Made by a program: the position numbers and the translations under genes. This document shows positions 50,889 through 59,840 of a stretch of 64,000 nucleotides of DNA, piece after piece; within the stretch, counting starts at the first letter, position 1, and every line of letters starts with the position of its first letter. The stretch is taken from contig NZ_JACHMH010000001.1 in NCBI RefSeq assembly GCF_014204915.1, positions 2,604,001 through 2,668,000 of the forward strand, given 5' to 3'. Below the pieces are notes generated by a model. It saw only the letters and a program-made list of their open reading frames with translations. It was not told the DNA's origin and did not search any database. The stretch is from Crossiella cryophila. Its GTDB lineage: Bacteria > Actinomycetota > Actinomycetes > Mycobacteriales > Pseudonocardiaceae.

Positions 50889-53012
50889 TCAGCTGGTGCT
50901 GGCCAGCACGAACGGCAGCACTCCCTTCGCGCCCGCACGGCGCACCAGCCGGGCGGCCACCGTCATGGTCCAGCCGGAGTCGGTGAAATCGTCGATCAGC
51001 AGCACCGGACCGTCCACAGTGGACAGGTTGGCGACCAGGTCGTCGGGCAGCCGCAGCGCGGCGGTGAGTCCGGCCACCCGGTGCGCGCTGTTCGCGCCGG
51101 AGCGGCGCACCCCGGCGTCCACCGCGACCCGGCCCAGCAACGGCAGCCTGCCGATCGCGGCCAGGCGTTTGGTCAGGCTGGACACCAGCTGCGGGCGGCT
51201 GCGGGACTCGATCGCGACCACCCCGACCGGGCGGGCCGACCAGTGGTTCTTCCAGTCGGCCAGCACCGTGACGCAGGCGTTGAACACCTCGTCGCCGACC
51301 GGCTCGTCCGGCGCGCCTGCGGCGAACATGCCACGCAGCCGGTTGCCCCAGCCGATGTCGGTGAGCCTGCCCAGCGCCCGTCCGGTCTCCGCGGACTCAT
51401 CGCCGGGGATCCGCCCGCTCAGCTCGATGCCCATGGTCGACATGCCGGTCGGCCACTGCTTGCGCGGGGCCAGTTCGACACCCGGACGCCGCAGCCGGGC
51501 GCCCGCCTCGGCCACGGCCTCGGCAGGCACCTCGGCGGACCAGTTCTGCCCGGTGCAGTTGTCGCACCGGCCGCAGGGCGCGGCGCCAGGGTCGTCGAGC
51601 TGGCGGAGCAGGAACTCCATCCGGCAGCCGGTGGTGGACTGGTAGTCCAGCATCGCCTGCTGTTCGGCGTCCCTGGCCTTGGCCACCCTGGCGTACCGGT
51701 CGGCCTCGTAGGTCCAGTCCTCGCCGGTGGCCTCCCAGCCGCCGCGCACCCGGCGCACCGCGCCGTCCACGTCGAGCACCTTGAGCACCACCTCCAGGCG
51801 ACCGCGGCTCAGCTCCACCCTCGGTTCCAGCGCCGCGGTGGACATCGCACCGCTCGCGCTCCGCAGCGTGTCCAGCAGCTGGCGCACCACGGTCTCCGGC
51901 GGGAAGGCCAGCGAGGCGAAGTAGTTCCAGATATCGCGGTCCTCGGCGCCCGGCAACAGGATCACCTCGGCCCGCCGCACGCCACGGCCGGCCCGGCCGA
52001 TCTGCTGGTAGTAGGCGATCGGCGACTGCGGCGCGCCCAGGTGCACCACGAAACCGAGGTCCGGCTTGTCGAAACCCATGCCCAGCGCCGAGGTGGCGAC
52101 CAGCGCCTTGGCCTTGTTGCCCAGCAGGTCCTCCTCGGCCTGCTGCCGCTCGGCCGGATCGGTCTGGCCGGAGTAGGCGGCCACGGTGTGCCCGTGCTCG
52201 CGCAGGAAGGAGGACACCTCGGCCGCGGCGGCCACGGTGAGCGTGTAGACGATGCCCGAACCGGGCAGCTCGTGCAGGGTCTTGGCCAGCCAGGCCAGTC
52301 GCTGCGCCGCGTTGGGCTGGCCGACCACGGCCAGCCGCAGGCTCTCCCGGTCCAGTGGGCCGCGCAGCACCAGGGCCTGCTGGTCGCCGAGGCCGAGCTG
52401 CTCGGCGACGTCGTGCACCACCCGGTCGTTGGCGGTGGCGGTGGTGGCCAGCACCGGGATGTCCGCGGGCAGCTCGCCGATGAGCGTGCGCAGCCTGCGG
52501 TAGTCCGGGCGGAAATCGTGACCCCAGTCGGAGATGCAGTGCGCCTCGTCGACCACCAGCAAACCGGTGTCCTGCACCAGTTCCGGCAGCACCGAGTCAC
52601 GGAAGTCCGGGTTGTTCAGCCGTTCGGGGCTCACCAGCAGCACGTCGACCTCGCCCATGGCGACGGCCTCCTGCACGGTCTCCCACTCCTGCGCGTTGGC
52701 CGAGTTGATGGTGGCCGCCTGCACCCCGGCCTTGGCGGCCGCGGCGACCTGGTTGCGCATCAGGGCCAGCAGCGGCGAGACGATCACCGTCGGGCCCTCG
52801 CCGAGTTCCCGCAGCAACGCGGTGGCCACGAAGTACACCGCCGACTTGCCCCACCCGGTGCGCTGCACCACCAGCGTTCGCCTGCGGTCGACCACGAGCG
52901 CGCGGATCGCCGCCCACTGGTCCTCGCGCAGCCGGGCCTCCGGGCCCGCCAGTGCTCGTAGGCGTTCCTCGGCCAGTTCGCGCAAGACCTGTTCGTCCAC
53001 GGCCCCCACCAT
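50889..53012 (-). CDS. RecQ-type helicase with C-terminal phosphoribosyltransferase-like domain
   Basis: A 707-residue fusion. The N-terminal superfamily 2 helicase core has RecQ motif 0, a Walker A variant TGWGKS (residues 52-57), DEAH (155-158), and the VATSALGMGFDKPDL and QQIGRAGRG motifs. The RecQ zinc-binding Cys cluster follows (CRMEF...CGRCDNCTG, with 4 Cys). The last about 160 residues form a PRPP-binding-like domain containing VLLIDDFTDSGWTM, the signature of type I phosphoribosyltransferases. No HRDC domain is seen. It should unwind DNA; the PRTase module's role is unknown. Convergent with the monooxygenase gene, divergent from proA. Confidence 0.9.
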   Translation of the reverse strand: MVGAVDEQVLRELAEERLRALAGPEARLREDQWAAIRALVVDRRRTLVVQRTGWGKSAVYFVATALLRELGEGPTVIVSPLLALMRNQVAAAAKAGVQAATINSANAQEWETVQEAVAMGEVDVLLVSPERLNNPDFRDSVLPELVQDTGLLVVDEAHCISDWGHDFRPDYRRLRTLIGELPADIPVLATTATANDRVVHDVAEQLGLGDQQALVLRGPLDRESLRLAVVGQPNAAQRLAWLAKTLHELPGSGIVYTLTVAAAAEVSSFLREHGHTVAAYSGQTDPAERQQAEEDLLGNKAKALVATSALGMGFDKPDLGFVVHLGAPQSPIAYYQQIGRAGRGVRRAEVILLPGAEDRDIWNYFASLAFPPETVVRQLLDTLRSASGAMSTAALEPRVELSRGRLEVVLKVLDVDGAVRRVRGGWEATGEDWTYEADRYARVAKARDAEQQAMLDYQSTTGCRMEFLLRQLDDPGAAPCGRCDNCTGQNWSAEVPAEAVAEAGARLRRPGVELAPRKQWPTGMSTMGIELSGRIPGDESAETGRALGRLTDIGWGNRLRGMFAAGAPDEPVGDEVFNACVTVLADWKNHWSARPVGVVAIESRSRPQLVSSLTKRLAAIGRLPLLGRVAVDAGVRRSGANSAHRVAGLTAALRLPDDLVANLSTVDGPVLLIDDFTDSGWTMTVAARLVRRAGAKGVLPFVLASTS

Positions 53013-53069
53013 GCCGCATCGCCCTGACAGTCCTCCGGCGGCCCCGTGAACTCGATTGATACCGCCCCG

Positions 53070-53075
53070 TAGGCT
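53070..53075 (+). promoter_or_regulatory. -10 element TAGGCT, likely leaderless proA
   Basis: TAGGCT sits 7 nt before the proA GTG, with no ribosome site between. Confidence 0.45.
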
Positions 53076-53082
53076 TGACCGG

Positions 53083-54387
53083 GTGAGCAGCATCACCGAG
53101 CAGGAAGTCGTGCCAGCCACCGATGAGCTGCGTGAGCAGGTGCTAGGCGCCGCCCGCGGGGCCAGGGCCGCCGCCGGCGCGCTCGCCGTGGCCACCCGCG
53201 CGGTCAAGGACGCCACCCTGCACGCCATGGCCGAGGCCCTGACCAGCCGGGTGGAGGAGGTGCTCGCCGCCAACGCCGCCGATCTCGACGCGGGCCGCGC
53301 GGCGGGCCTGACCCAGTCACTGCTGGACCGCCTGGCGCTGACCCCGGCCCGGATCGAGGACATCGCGGACGGCCTGCGCACCGTGGCCGGGCTGCCGGAC
53401 CCGATCGGCGAGGTGCTGCGTGGCGGCATCCTGGCCAACGGCCTGGAGACCCGCCAGGTCCGGGTGCCACTGGGTGTGCTCGGCATGGTCTACGAGGCCC
53501 GCCCGAACGTCACCGTGGACGCCGCCGGGCTCGCCCTGAAGTCCGGCAACGCCGTGCTGCTGCGCGGATCCTCCACCGCCGAGCGCTCCAACACCGCCCT
53601 GGTCGCCATCCTGCGTGACGCGCTGACCGGCCAGGGCCTGCCCGCCGACGCCGTGCAGCTGCTGCCCTGCCACGACCGCGCCTCGGTGCGGCACCTGATC
53701 ACCGCGCGCGGCCTGGTCGACGTGGTCATCCCGCGCGGCGGCGCCGGACTGATCTCCGCGGTGGTCACCGAGGCCACCGTGCCCACCCTGGAGACCGGGG
53801 TCGGCAACTGCCACGTCTACGTGGACGCCGCCGCCGACCCGGACATGGCCACCCGGATCGTGCTCAACGCCAAGACCCGCCGGGTCAGCGTGTGCAACGC
53901 GGCCGAATCGCTGCTGGTGCACAGCGCGATCGCGGAGGCGCTGGTGCCGCAGCTGGCCAGGGAGCTGTCCACCTCCGGGGTCACCCTGCACGCCGACGAG
54001 CGCTTCGCCGCGCTGGCCGGGGTCCCGACGGTGCCCGCGACCGAGCAGGACTGGGACACCGAGTTCCTCAGCCTGGACATCGCGGCCAAGGTGGTCGACT
54101 CCCTGGAGGAGGCCATCGCGCACATCAACGAGCACGGGTCAGGGCACACCGAGGCCATCGTCACCGGCGACGTGCGCGCGGCCAGGGAGTTCACCGCCAG
54201 GGTGGACGCGGCCGCGGTGATGGTCAACGCCTCCACCGCCTTCACCGACGGCGCCGAGCTGGGCATGGGCGCCGAGATCGGCATCTCCACCCAGAAGCTG
54301 CACGCCCGCGGCCCGATGGGGCTGGCCGAGCTGACCTCCTCGAAGTGGGTGGTCTGGGGCGACGGGCACGTGCGCGGCGTGTCCTGA
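53083..54387 (+). CDS. proA: glutamate-5-semialdehyde dehydrogenase
   Basis: A 434-residue NADPH-dependent enzyme that reduces glutamyl-5-phosphate, the second proline step after ProB. It contains [21 protein letters not shown], a nucleotide-binding stretch ([12 protein letters not shown]), catalytic Cys271 in [14 protein letters not shown] and the C-terminal [19 protein letters not shown] signature. The GTG at 53083 starts the conserved N-terminal helix. It is separated from proB by an accessory insert. A TetR gene follows. Confidence 0.97.
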   Translation: MSSITEQEVVPATDELREQVLGAARGARAAAGALAVATRAVKDATLHAMAEALTSRVEEVLAANAADLDAGRAAGLTQSLLDRLALTPARIEDIADGLRTVAGLPDPIGEVLRGGILANGLETRQVRVPLGVLGMVYEARPNVTVDAAGLALKSGNAVLLRGSSTAERSNTALVAILRDALTGQGLPADAVQLLPCHDRASVRHLITARGLVDVVIPRGGAGLISAVVTEATVPTLETGVGNCHVYVDAAADPDMATRIVLNAKTRRVSVCNAAESLLVHSAIAEALVPQLARELSTSGVTLHADERFAALAGVPTVPATEQDWDTEFLSLDIAAKVVDSLEEAIAHINEHGSGHTEAIVTGDVRAAREFTARVDAAAVMVNASTAFTDGAELGMGAEIGISTQKLHARGPMGLAELTSSKWVVWGDGHVRGVS

Positions 54388-54445
54388 CCCCTCCGAGCAG
54401 GAAAGATTGCACCTTTTTTGCAGCTCGGTCACTCAGAATGTCGGG

Positions 54446-55015
54446 GTGACCGAGCCCGCGAAGCCACGCCGCCGTGATGCCGCCGCGACCCGCGCCGCGT
54501 TGTTGACCGCCGGTGCCGAGCTGTTCGCCGAACGCGGCTTCGAGCGCACCACGGTCCGCGACATCGCCGCGCTGGCCGGGGCGAACCAGGCGTTGCTGTT
54601 CCGCTACTTCGGTTCCAAGGAAGAGTTGTTCCGTGAAGTAGTGGCAGGAAGTTCGCGGGAACTGCTGGCCGGTCCGGCCAAGGACATCCCCGCCCGGATG
54701 CTGCGTCAGCTCCTGGACAAGGAGGTCGACGCCGAGGCACGGGCCTTCGCCGCGTTGCTCCATTCGGCCAGTCACGACGAGGCCGCCGCGTTCCTGCGCC
54801 GGGAGGTCGGCGACAAGTACCTCACCGCGCTGTCCACGCTGACCGAGGGCCCGGACGCGGAGTTGCGGGCCGCCCTGGTGCTGTCCTGGTTGATGGGTAT
54901 CGGCCTGGCCCGCTCGGTGCTCCAGTCGGACCAGTTCGCCGCCGCCGATCCGGCCGTGGTCGAGCGTTATGTCCGGCTCGGTGTGGCCGCGCTGCTGGAG
55001 AAAACCGCCGACTGA
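54446..55015 (+). CDS. TetR-family regulator of the P450 cluster
   Basis: A 189-residue regulator with an N-terminal HTH ([47 protein letters not shown]) and a short helical effector domain ending near residue 185. The GTG at 54446 begins the natural N terminus. It is transcribed in the same direction as the two P450 genes and 108 nt upstream, making it the obvious candidate controller. The promoter-proximal TGACCAGTCAGTCA element before the first P450 may be its operator, but the symmetry is weak. Confidence 0.88.
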   Translation: MTEPAKPRRRDAAATRAALLTAGAELFAERGFERTTVRDIAALAGANQALLFRYFGSKEELFREVVAGSSRELLAGPAKDIPARMLRQLLDKEVDAEARAFAALLHSASHDEAAAFLRREVGDKYLTALSTLTEGPDAELRAALVLSWLMGIGLARSVLQSDQFAAADPAVVERYVRLGVAALLEKTAD

Positions 55016-55087
55016 GCCGCGCGTATACCACCAGAACGGACCAGTGGGCAGGCATAACGGGAACTCCGAATCGGTCGGATGTCTGCA

Positions 55088-55117
55088 TTGACCAGTCAGT
55101 CAGCCGATACCTAACTT
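55088..55117 (+). promoter_or_regulatory. P450 operon promoter, leaderless
   Basis: TTGACC, an 18-bp spacer and TAACTT end 6 nt before the ATG of the first P450, so transcription would start at the ATG. The same TTGACC-18-TAACNT form drives rplU. Overlapping GTCA repeats inside the spacer may bind TetR. Confidence 0.6.
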
Positions 55118-55123
55118 CCAGCC

Positions 55124-56326
55124 ATGGCACGGACTTACCCATTCGGGGAAACCGTTCGACTGGATCTTCATCCGATGTATGCCCGGCTCCAGGACGAGGA
55201 GCCGATGAGCCGTATCCGGCTGCCCTTCGGCGGGCGGGACGGTCAGCCCGCCGAGGCGTGGCTGGCCACCCGGCACGCCGACGTGCGGCAGGTGCTCGGC
55301 GACCACCGGTTCAGCATGGCGCGGGCCATGGACCCGGCGACCCCGCGCGTCGAGCCGCTGCCGCTGCGCCCAGGTCCGCTGCTGACCATGGATCCGCCGG
55401 AGCACACCAGGATCCGGCGGCTGGTGGCCAAGGAGTTCACCATGCGCCGGGTGGAGAAACTCCGCCCGCACACGGAGAAACACGTGGCGCAGTTCCTGGA
55501 CGAGATGGCCGCGCACGGCCAGCCGGCCGACCTGGTGCAGCACCTGTCACTGCCGCTGCCGATCACCATGATCTGCGAGCTGCTCGGGGTCCCGTACGCG
55601 GAACGGCACCGCTTCCGCACCTTCTCCGACGTGCTCACCGCGACCACCGCGCACACCCCGGCGGAGATCAACCACGCCTGGGGCGAGCTGGAGGGCTACC
55701 TGGGCGAGCTGATCGCCCAGCGCCGCGCCGACCCCACCGACGACCTGCTGGGCGCGCTGGTGCTGGCCCGCGACGAGGGCGACCGGCTCACCGAGGACGA
55801 GCTGGTCCGGGTCGGGCTCAACCTGCTCATCGCCGGGCACGAGACCACCGCCAGCCAGATCGGCAACTTCAGCTACACCCTGCTGTCCCAGCGCGAGCTG
55901 TACGAGCAGCTGGTCGAGGATCCGGCGCTGGTGCCCACCGCGGTGGAGGAGCTGCTGCGGATCATCCCGCTGCGTTCGGTCGGCAGCTTCCCCCGGGTGG
56001 CCAAGGCGGACATCGAGGTCGGCGGGGTGCTGGTGCGCGAGGGCGAGGCGGTGCTGATCAACGTGGGTCAGGCCAACCGCGATCCGCGGGTGTTCGAGCA
56101 GCCGCAGCTGCGCGATCTCGCCCGTGAGCACAACCCGCACCTGGCCTTCGGGCACGGGGTGCACCACTGCCTGGGCGCGCTGCTGGCCCGGATGGAACTC
56201 CAGCTCGTGCTCGCCGCCCTGGTCAGCCGGTTCCCCGGACTGCGCCTGGCGGTGCCGGCCACGGAAATCCCGTGGAAGCCCGGACTGCTGGCCAGGCAGC
56301 CGCTGTCGCTGCCGGTGGCCTGGTGA
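55124..56326 (+). CDS. cytochrome P450 (first of pair)
   Basis: A 400-residue soluble bacterial P450: the N-terminal PFGE-type segment, the C-helix HTRIRRLV, the oxygen-activating I-helix AGHETTASQ, the K-helix EELLR, and the heme loop FGHGVHHCLGALLAR with Cys349 as thiolate ligand. It has no membrane anchor and probably receives electrons from the 3Fe-4S ferredoxin two genes downstream. The second P450 is a close paralog, with 54 nt of perfect identity covering the C-helix region. Substrate is unknown. Confidence 0.95.
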   Translation: MARTYPFGETVRLDLHPMYARLQDEEPMSRIRLPFGGRDGQPAEAWLATRHADVRQVLGDHRFSMARAMDPATPRVEPLPLRPGPLLTMDPPEHTRIRRLVAKEFTMRRVEKLRPHTEKHVAQFLDEMAAHGQPADLVQHLSLPLPITMICELLGVPYAERHRFRTFSDVLTATTAHTPAEINHAWGELEGYLGELIAQRRADPTDDLLGALVLARDEGDRLTEDELVRVGLNLLIAGHETTASQIGNFSYTLLSQRELYEQLVEDPALVPTAVEELLRIIPLRSVGSFPRVAKADIEVGGVLVREGEAVLINVGQANRDPRVFEQPQLRDLAREHNPHLAFGHGVHHCLGALLARMELQLVLAALVSRFPGLRLAVPATEIPWKPGLLARQPLSLPVAW

Positions 56327-56336
56327 GGAGGGGGAC

Positions 56337-57557
56337 ATGACCGTCGAACCGCGGACCTGCCCCGCCTACCCGTTCGGGGAGGCGGTCAAGCTCGACCTGT
56401 ATCCGGAATACGCTGTGCTGCAACGGGATGAGCCGGTGGCCAAGGTGCGCCTGCCCTACGGCGGGCGGGACGGCGAACCCGCCGAGGCCTGGCTGGTGAC
56501 CGGGTACGCCGAGGTCAAACAGGTGTTGGTGGACATGCGTTTCAGCGGCGACGCGGCCACCGCGCCGGACACCCCGCGGGTCACCCCGTGGCCGTTGCGG
56601 CGCGGCATGATGCTGACCATGGACCCGCCGGAGCACACCCGGCTGCGGCGGCTGGTGGCCAAGGAGTTCACCATGCGCCGGGTGGAGAAACTCCGCCCGG
56701 ACACCGAGCGGATCGTCAGCGGGTTGCTCGACGACATGGTCGCGCACGGCTCGCCCGCGGACTTCGTGCAGCACGTGGCGCTGCCGCTGCCGATCACGGT
56801 GATCTCGCACCTGCTCGGCGTGCCCAAGGAGGACGAGCACCACTTCCGGGCCTTCACCGAGGTGATGGGCGCGACCACCAAGTACACCGCGGCCCAGGTC
56901 AACCAGGCCCGCGACCAGCTCGAGGACTACCTGCGGGCGCTGATCGAACGGCGGCGCGCCGAACCCAGTGACGACCTGCTGGGCGCGCTGGTGCAGGCCC
57001 GCGACGAGGAGGACCGGCTCAGTGAGGAGGAGCTGGTCCGGGTCGGGGTGAACCTGCTGATCGCGGGGTATGAGACCACCGCGAGCCAGATCGCCAACTT
57101 CGCCTACGTGCTGCTGCAGCGGCCGGAGCTGTTCGCCCAGCTGCGCGACGACCTGGACCTGGTGCCCAGCGCGGTGGAGGAGCTGTTGCGGGCCACCCCG
57201 TTGCGCACCTCGGGCAGCTTCCCCCGGGTGGCCACCGAGGACGTGCGGATCGGCGAGGTGCTGATCAGGGCGGGCGAGACCGTGCTCATCCAGCTCGCGG
57301 TGGCCAACCGGGACCCGAAGGTCTTCACCGACCCCGATGTGGTGAAACTGGACCGCGAGCACAACCCGCACCTGGGCTTCGGGCACGGCGTGCACCACTG
57401 CCTTGGCGCGCTGCTGGCCAAGATGGAGTTGCGCCTGGTCCTGCGGCACCTGGCTGAGCGCTTTCCGGACCTGCGACTCGCCGCCCCGGCCGAAGCGATA
57501 CCGTGGAAGGCCGGGCTGCTCGCACGCGGCCCGTTGTCCCTGCCGATCGCCTGGTGA
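56337..57557 (+). CDS. cytochrome P450 (second of pair)
   Basis: A 406-residue paralog of the preceding P450: I-helix AGYETTASQ (Tyr replaces the usual His/Gly in the first copy's AGHETT), K-helix EELLR, and heme loop FGHGVHHCLGALLAK with Cys355. GAGGAGGGGG precedes the ATG; the gap to the first copy is 10 nt. The region MDPPEHTRLRRLV through VEKLRP is nearly identical to the first copy and includes 54 identical nucleotides, so recent duplication or gene conversion is likely. Active-site divergence suggests different substrates. Confidence 0.95.
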   Translation: MTVEPRTCPAYPFGEAVKLDLYPEYAVLQRDEPVAKVRLPYGGRDGEPAEAWLVTGYAEVKQVLVDMRFSGDAATAPDTPRVTPWPLRRGMMLTMDPPEHTRLRRLVAKEFTMRRVEKLRPDTERIVSGLLDDMVAHGSPADFVQHVALPLPITVISHLLGVPKEDEHHFRAFTEVMGATTKYTAAQVNQARDQLEDYLRALIERRRAEPSDDLLGALVQARDEEDRLSEEELVRVGVNLLIAGYETTASQIANFAYVLLQRPELFAQLRDDLDLVPSAVEELLRATPLRTSGSFPRVATEDVRIGEVLIRAGETVLIQLAVANRDPKVFTDPDVVKLDREHNPHLGFGHGVHHCLGALLAKMELRLVLRHLAERFPDLRLAAPAEAIPWKAGLLARGPLSLPIAW

Positions 57558-57569
57558 CGGGAGCACGTG

Positions 57570-57797
57570 GTGAGCACTGATCGTTGGCACGTCGAGGTTT
57601 CGCACGACTGCATCGGGTCCGGGATGTGCGCGGGCGCGGCGCCCGAGTTCTTCCGGCTGGTCGACGGTTACGCCGAACCGGTCCACACCGAGATCGACCC
57701 GGACGAGGTCGTGACCGACGCGGCCGACCAGTGCCCGGCCGAGGCGATCTCGGTGGTCGACGTGGCCTCCGGCAAGACGCTGGCGCCGGTCGACTAG
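57570..57797 (+). CDS. 3Fe-4S ferredoxin (P450 partner)
   Basis: A 75-residue ferredoxin with the Cys pattern C14-x5-C20 and C55-P, the three-ligand arrangement of 3Fe-4S ferredoxins encoded next to actinobacterial P450s. It lies 12 nt after the second P450 and is the likely electron donor to both. Two GTG codons are adjacent; the second (57570) is 6 nt after GGGAG and is preferred. No ferredoxin reductase is in the window. Confidence 0.93.
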   Translation: MSTDRWHVEVSHDCIGSGMCAGAAPEFFRLVDGYAEPVHTEIDPDEVVTDAADQCPAEAISVVDVASGKTLAPVD

Positions 57798-57810
57798 ATC
57801 CCGGAAGGGG

Positions 57811-58500
57811 TCAGACCCGGACCAGCACCTGGTCCATGGTCTTGCGCACCAGGTCGGGTACCTGCGCCTGTTCGGCCGGGTACCCGACCGGGATCACCGC
57901 GAACGCCTTCTCGTTGCGCGGCCGCCCGAGCACCTCGCCGAGGAAACGCATCGGGCTGGGGGTGTGGGTGAGCGCGGCGAGCCCGGACAGGTGCAGGGCG
58001 GTCAGCAGCATGCCGACCGCGATGCCCACCGACTCGTCGCCGTAGTAGTGCTTGTAGGAGCTGCCGTCCGCGCGCAGCCCGAAGCGCTGCTGGAACACCA
58101 CGATCAGGTAAGGCGCGTCGGTCAGGTGCGGCTTGTGCGCGTCCGTGCCCAGTGGGCGCAACGCGGAGAGCCACTCCTCGCCGAGACGGCCGTCGTAGGA
58201 GACCTGTTCCTCGGCCTCCGCGGCCGCCCGGATGCGCGCCCGCACCTCGGGGTCCTCCACCAGCACGAAGGTCCACGGCTGCTGGTGCGCGCCGGAGGGC
58301 GCGGTGTTGGCCACCGCGATCGCGTTGAGCACCAGCTCCTCGGGCACCGGGTCGGGGGCGAAACTGCGCACCGTGCGCCGCTGGTCCATCCGCGCGCGCA
58401 GCTCGGCGGAGATCCGCAACGCCTCCTGGTCCGGGATCCGCGCGGGGGAGTACGGAACCGGTTGGTAGGGCTCGCCGTGCAACGGGGTCCATGTCCTCAT
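57811..58500 (-). CDS. nitroreductase-family flavoprotein
   Basis: A 229-residue FMN oxidoreductase: RRTVRSFAPDPVPEELVLNA and NTAPSGAHQQPWTF at the N terminus bind FMN, and a C-terminal ALTHTPSPMRFLGEVLG segment closes the site. The pattern is closest to the iodotyrosine-deiodinase-like/SagB-like branch of the family. It is convergent with the ferredoxin gene, 13 nt away, and divergent from nadD with a 288-nt intergenic stretch. Function is not specified by sequence; reductive detoxification is plausible. Confidence 0.85.
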   Translation of the reverse strand: MRTWTPLHGEPYQPVPYSPARIPDQEALRISAELRARMDQRRTVRSFAPDPVPEELVLNAIAVANTAPSGAHQQPWTFVLVEDPEVRARIRAAAEAEEQVSYDGRLGEEWLSALRPLGTDAHKPHLTDAPYLIVVFQQRFGLRADGSSYKHYYGDESVGIAVGMLLTALHLSGLAALTHTPSPMRFLGEVLGRPRNEKAFAVIPVGYPAEQAQVPDLVRKTMDQVLVRV

Positions 58501-58608
58501 GGCGGACAGTATTGTCCCGGCCTTCGGACGTAAGCAGGGCCGAACGAGTGAACGGAAAACTTCTCTGAAATCCGCGTCACATGTCACCCGATCGAGCGTC
58601 CCGGTGCT

Positions 58609-58718
58609 GCGGGCTCCCACGGGGGAGCAGCCCGCGAACCCGGCGGCCGGGACCCCCAGCCACCGCCGCCGGTTCGCGCGGAGGACCGCCGGTCGGGGAG
58701 AGCGACCGGCGGGCCTCC
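58609..58718 (+). ncRNA. three-hairpin structure upstream of nadD
   Basis: Hairpin 1 (58609-58635) pairs GCGGGCT with AGCCCGC and CCC with GGG. Hairpin 2 (58633-58678) pairs CGCGAACC with GGTTCGCG and GGCGG with CCGCC across a bulge; it shares three bases with hairpin 1, so the two compete. Hairpin 3 (58680-58718) has a 15-bp stem with one mismatch and a 9-nt loop. It could be a regulatory leader or terminator structure, on either strand. Confidence 0.4.
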
Positions 58719-58774
58719 TGCGCGGCGGCGTGTGGCCCGGCTCTCCCGATCTGCCTTTTGTCACCCGCGCCAAC

Positions 58775-58780
58775 TACGCT
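58775..58780 (+). promoter_or_regulatory. -10 element TACGCT, likely leaderless nadD
   Basis: TACGCT lies 8 nt before the nadD ATG with no ribosome site. A proximal start here would exclude the upstream hairpins from this transcript, so a second, distal promoter would be needed if they act as a leader. Confidence 0.4.
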
Positions 58781-58788
58781 GACCTGTT

Positions 58789-59385
58789 ATGTCCGGGCGT
58801 CGACTTGGCGTGATGGGCGGCACCTTCGATCCCGTGCATCACGGGCACCTGGTGGCCGCCAGTGAGGTGCAGGCGCGGTTCGACCTGGACGAAGTGATCT
58901 TCGTGCCGACCGGGCGACCGTGGCAGAAGGAGCACCACGTGGTCTCCTCGCCGGAGGACCGCTACCTGATGACGGTGATCGCCACCGCGTCCAACCCCCG
59001 GTTCTCGGTGAGCCGGGTGGACGTGGACCGGACCGGTCCCACCTACACCATCGACACCCTGTCCGACCTGCACAGACAGCATCCCAACGATCAGCTGTTC
59101 TTCATCACCGGCGCCGACGCGCTGGAGCAGATCCTGGGCTGGTGGCGGGCGGACGAGCTGTTCGAGCTGGCCCACTTCGTCGGCGTCACCCGGCCGGGCT
59201 ACCAGCTCGACGACGACCACCTGCCGCGCGGCGCGGTCAGCCTGGTGGACGTGCCCGCGATGGCGATCTCCTCCACCGACTGCCGGGAGCGCGTGGCCAA
59301 GGGGATGCCGGTCTGGTACCTCGTGCCCGATGGTGTGGTGCAGTACATCTCCAAGCGGAACCTGTACCGCGACCCGGCGCCCTGA
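58789..59385 (+). CDS. nadD: nicotinate-nucleotide adenylyltransferase
   Basis: A 198-residue enzyme that adenylates nicotinate mononucleotide in NAD synthesis. The N-terminal [12 protein letters not shown] nucleotidyl-transferase motif (residues 10-21) and the C-terminal [10 protein letters not shown] motif are intact. It lies upstream of rsfS-gpgP-octT-degV, the same order as in mycobacteria. Confidence 0.97.
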   Translation: MSGRRLGVMGGTFDPVHHGHLVAASEVQARFDLDEVIFVPTGRPWQKEHHVVSSPEDRYLMTVIATASNPRFSVSRVDVDRTGPTYTIDTLSDLHRQHPNDQLFFITGADALEQILGWWRADELFELAHFVGVTRPGYQLDDDHLPRGAVSLVDVPAMAISSTDCRERVAKGMPVWYLVPDGVVQYISKRNLYRDPAP

Positions 59386-59444
59386 CCGCCCGGTACCCTG
59401 AGTGACCTGTGCGGACCCCCGTAGGTCGCACGGGGAGGAGCAAC

Positions 59445-59840
59445 GTGTCAGCGACCGAGGAGTCCCGCCGGCTGGCCCATGTCGCCGCACTCGCGGCGGC
59501 CGACAAGAAGGCCCACGACATCGTGGTGCTGGATGTGTCGACCCAGCTGGTGATCACCGACGTCTTCGTGATCGCCTCGGCGCCCAACGAGCGCCAGGTA
59601 CAGGCGATCGTGGACAGCGTCGAGGAGAAGATGCGCGAGGCCGGCAGCAAGCCGGTGCGGCGGGAAGGCGCCCGCGAGGGGCGCTGGGTGCTGCTGGACT
59701 TCGTGGACCTGGTGGTGCACATCCAGCACACCGAGGAGCGTTCGTTCTACGGCCTGGAGCGGCTGTGGAAGGACTGCCCGCGGATCGAGTTCGAGGACGT
59801 CGTGGCGCACCAGCCCGAGGACGAGGACGTCCAGGCGTGA
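59445..59840 (+). CDS. rsfS: ribosome silencing factor
   Basis: A 131-residue RsfS/Iojap protein that binds L14 and blocks subunit joining under starvation. It has ITDVFVIASAPNERQVQAIVD, REGAREGRWVLLDFVDLVVHI and a terminal acidic tail. The GTG at 59445 has GGGGAGGAG upstream. Its stop overlaps the gpgP GTG (GTGA). Confidence 0.95.
   Translation: MSATEESRRLAHVAALAAADKKAHDIVVLDVSTQLVITDVFVIASAPNERQVQAIVDSVEEKMREAGSKPVRREGAREGRWVLLDFVDLVVHIQHTEERSFYGLERLWKDCPRIEFEDVVAHQPEDEDVQA

Larger units (their letters stand above)
58501..58788. other. structured intergenic region upstream of nadD
   Basis: This 288-nt gap has no gene. It holds three consecutive hairpins (58609-58718) and ends at the nadD -10 element. 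Confidence 0.5.

Noticed and set aside
54400-54425. T-rich run after proA as an intrinsic terminator
   Set aside because: No stable stem precedes the T-run; the TGCA repeats around it are too short.
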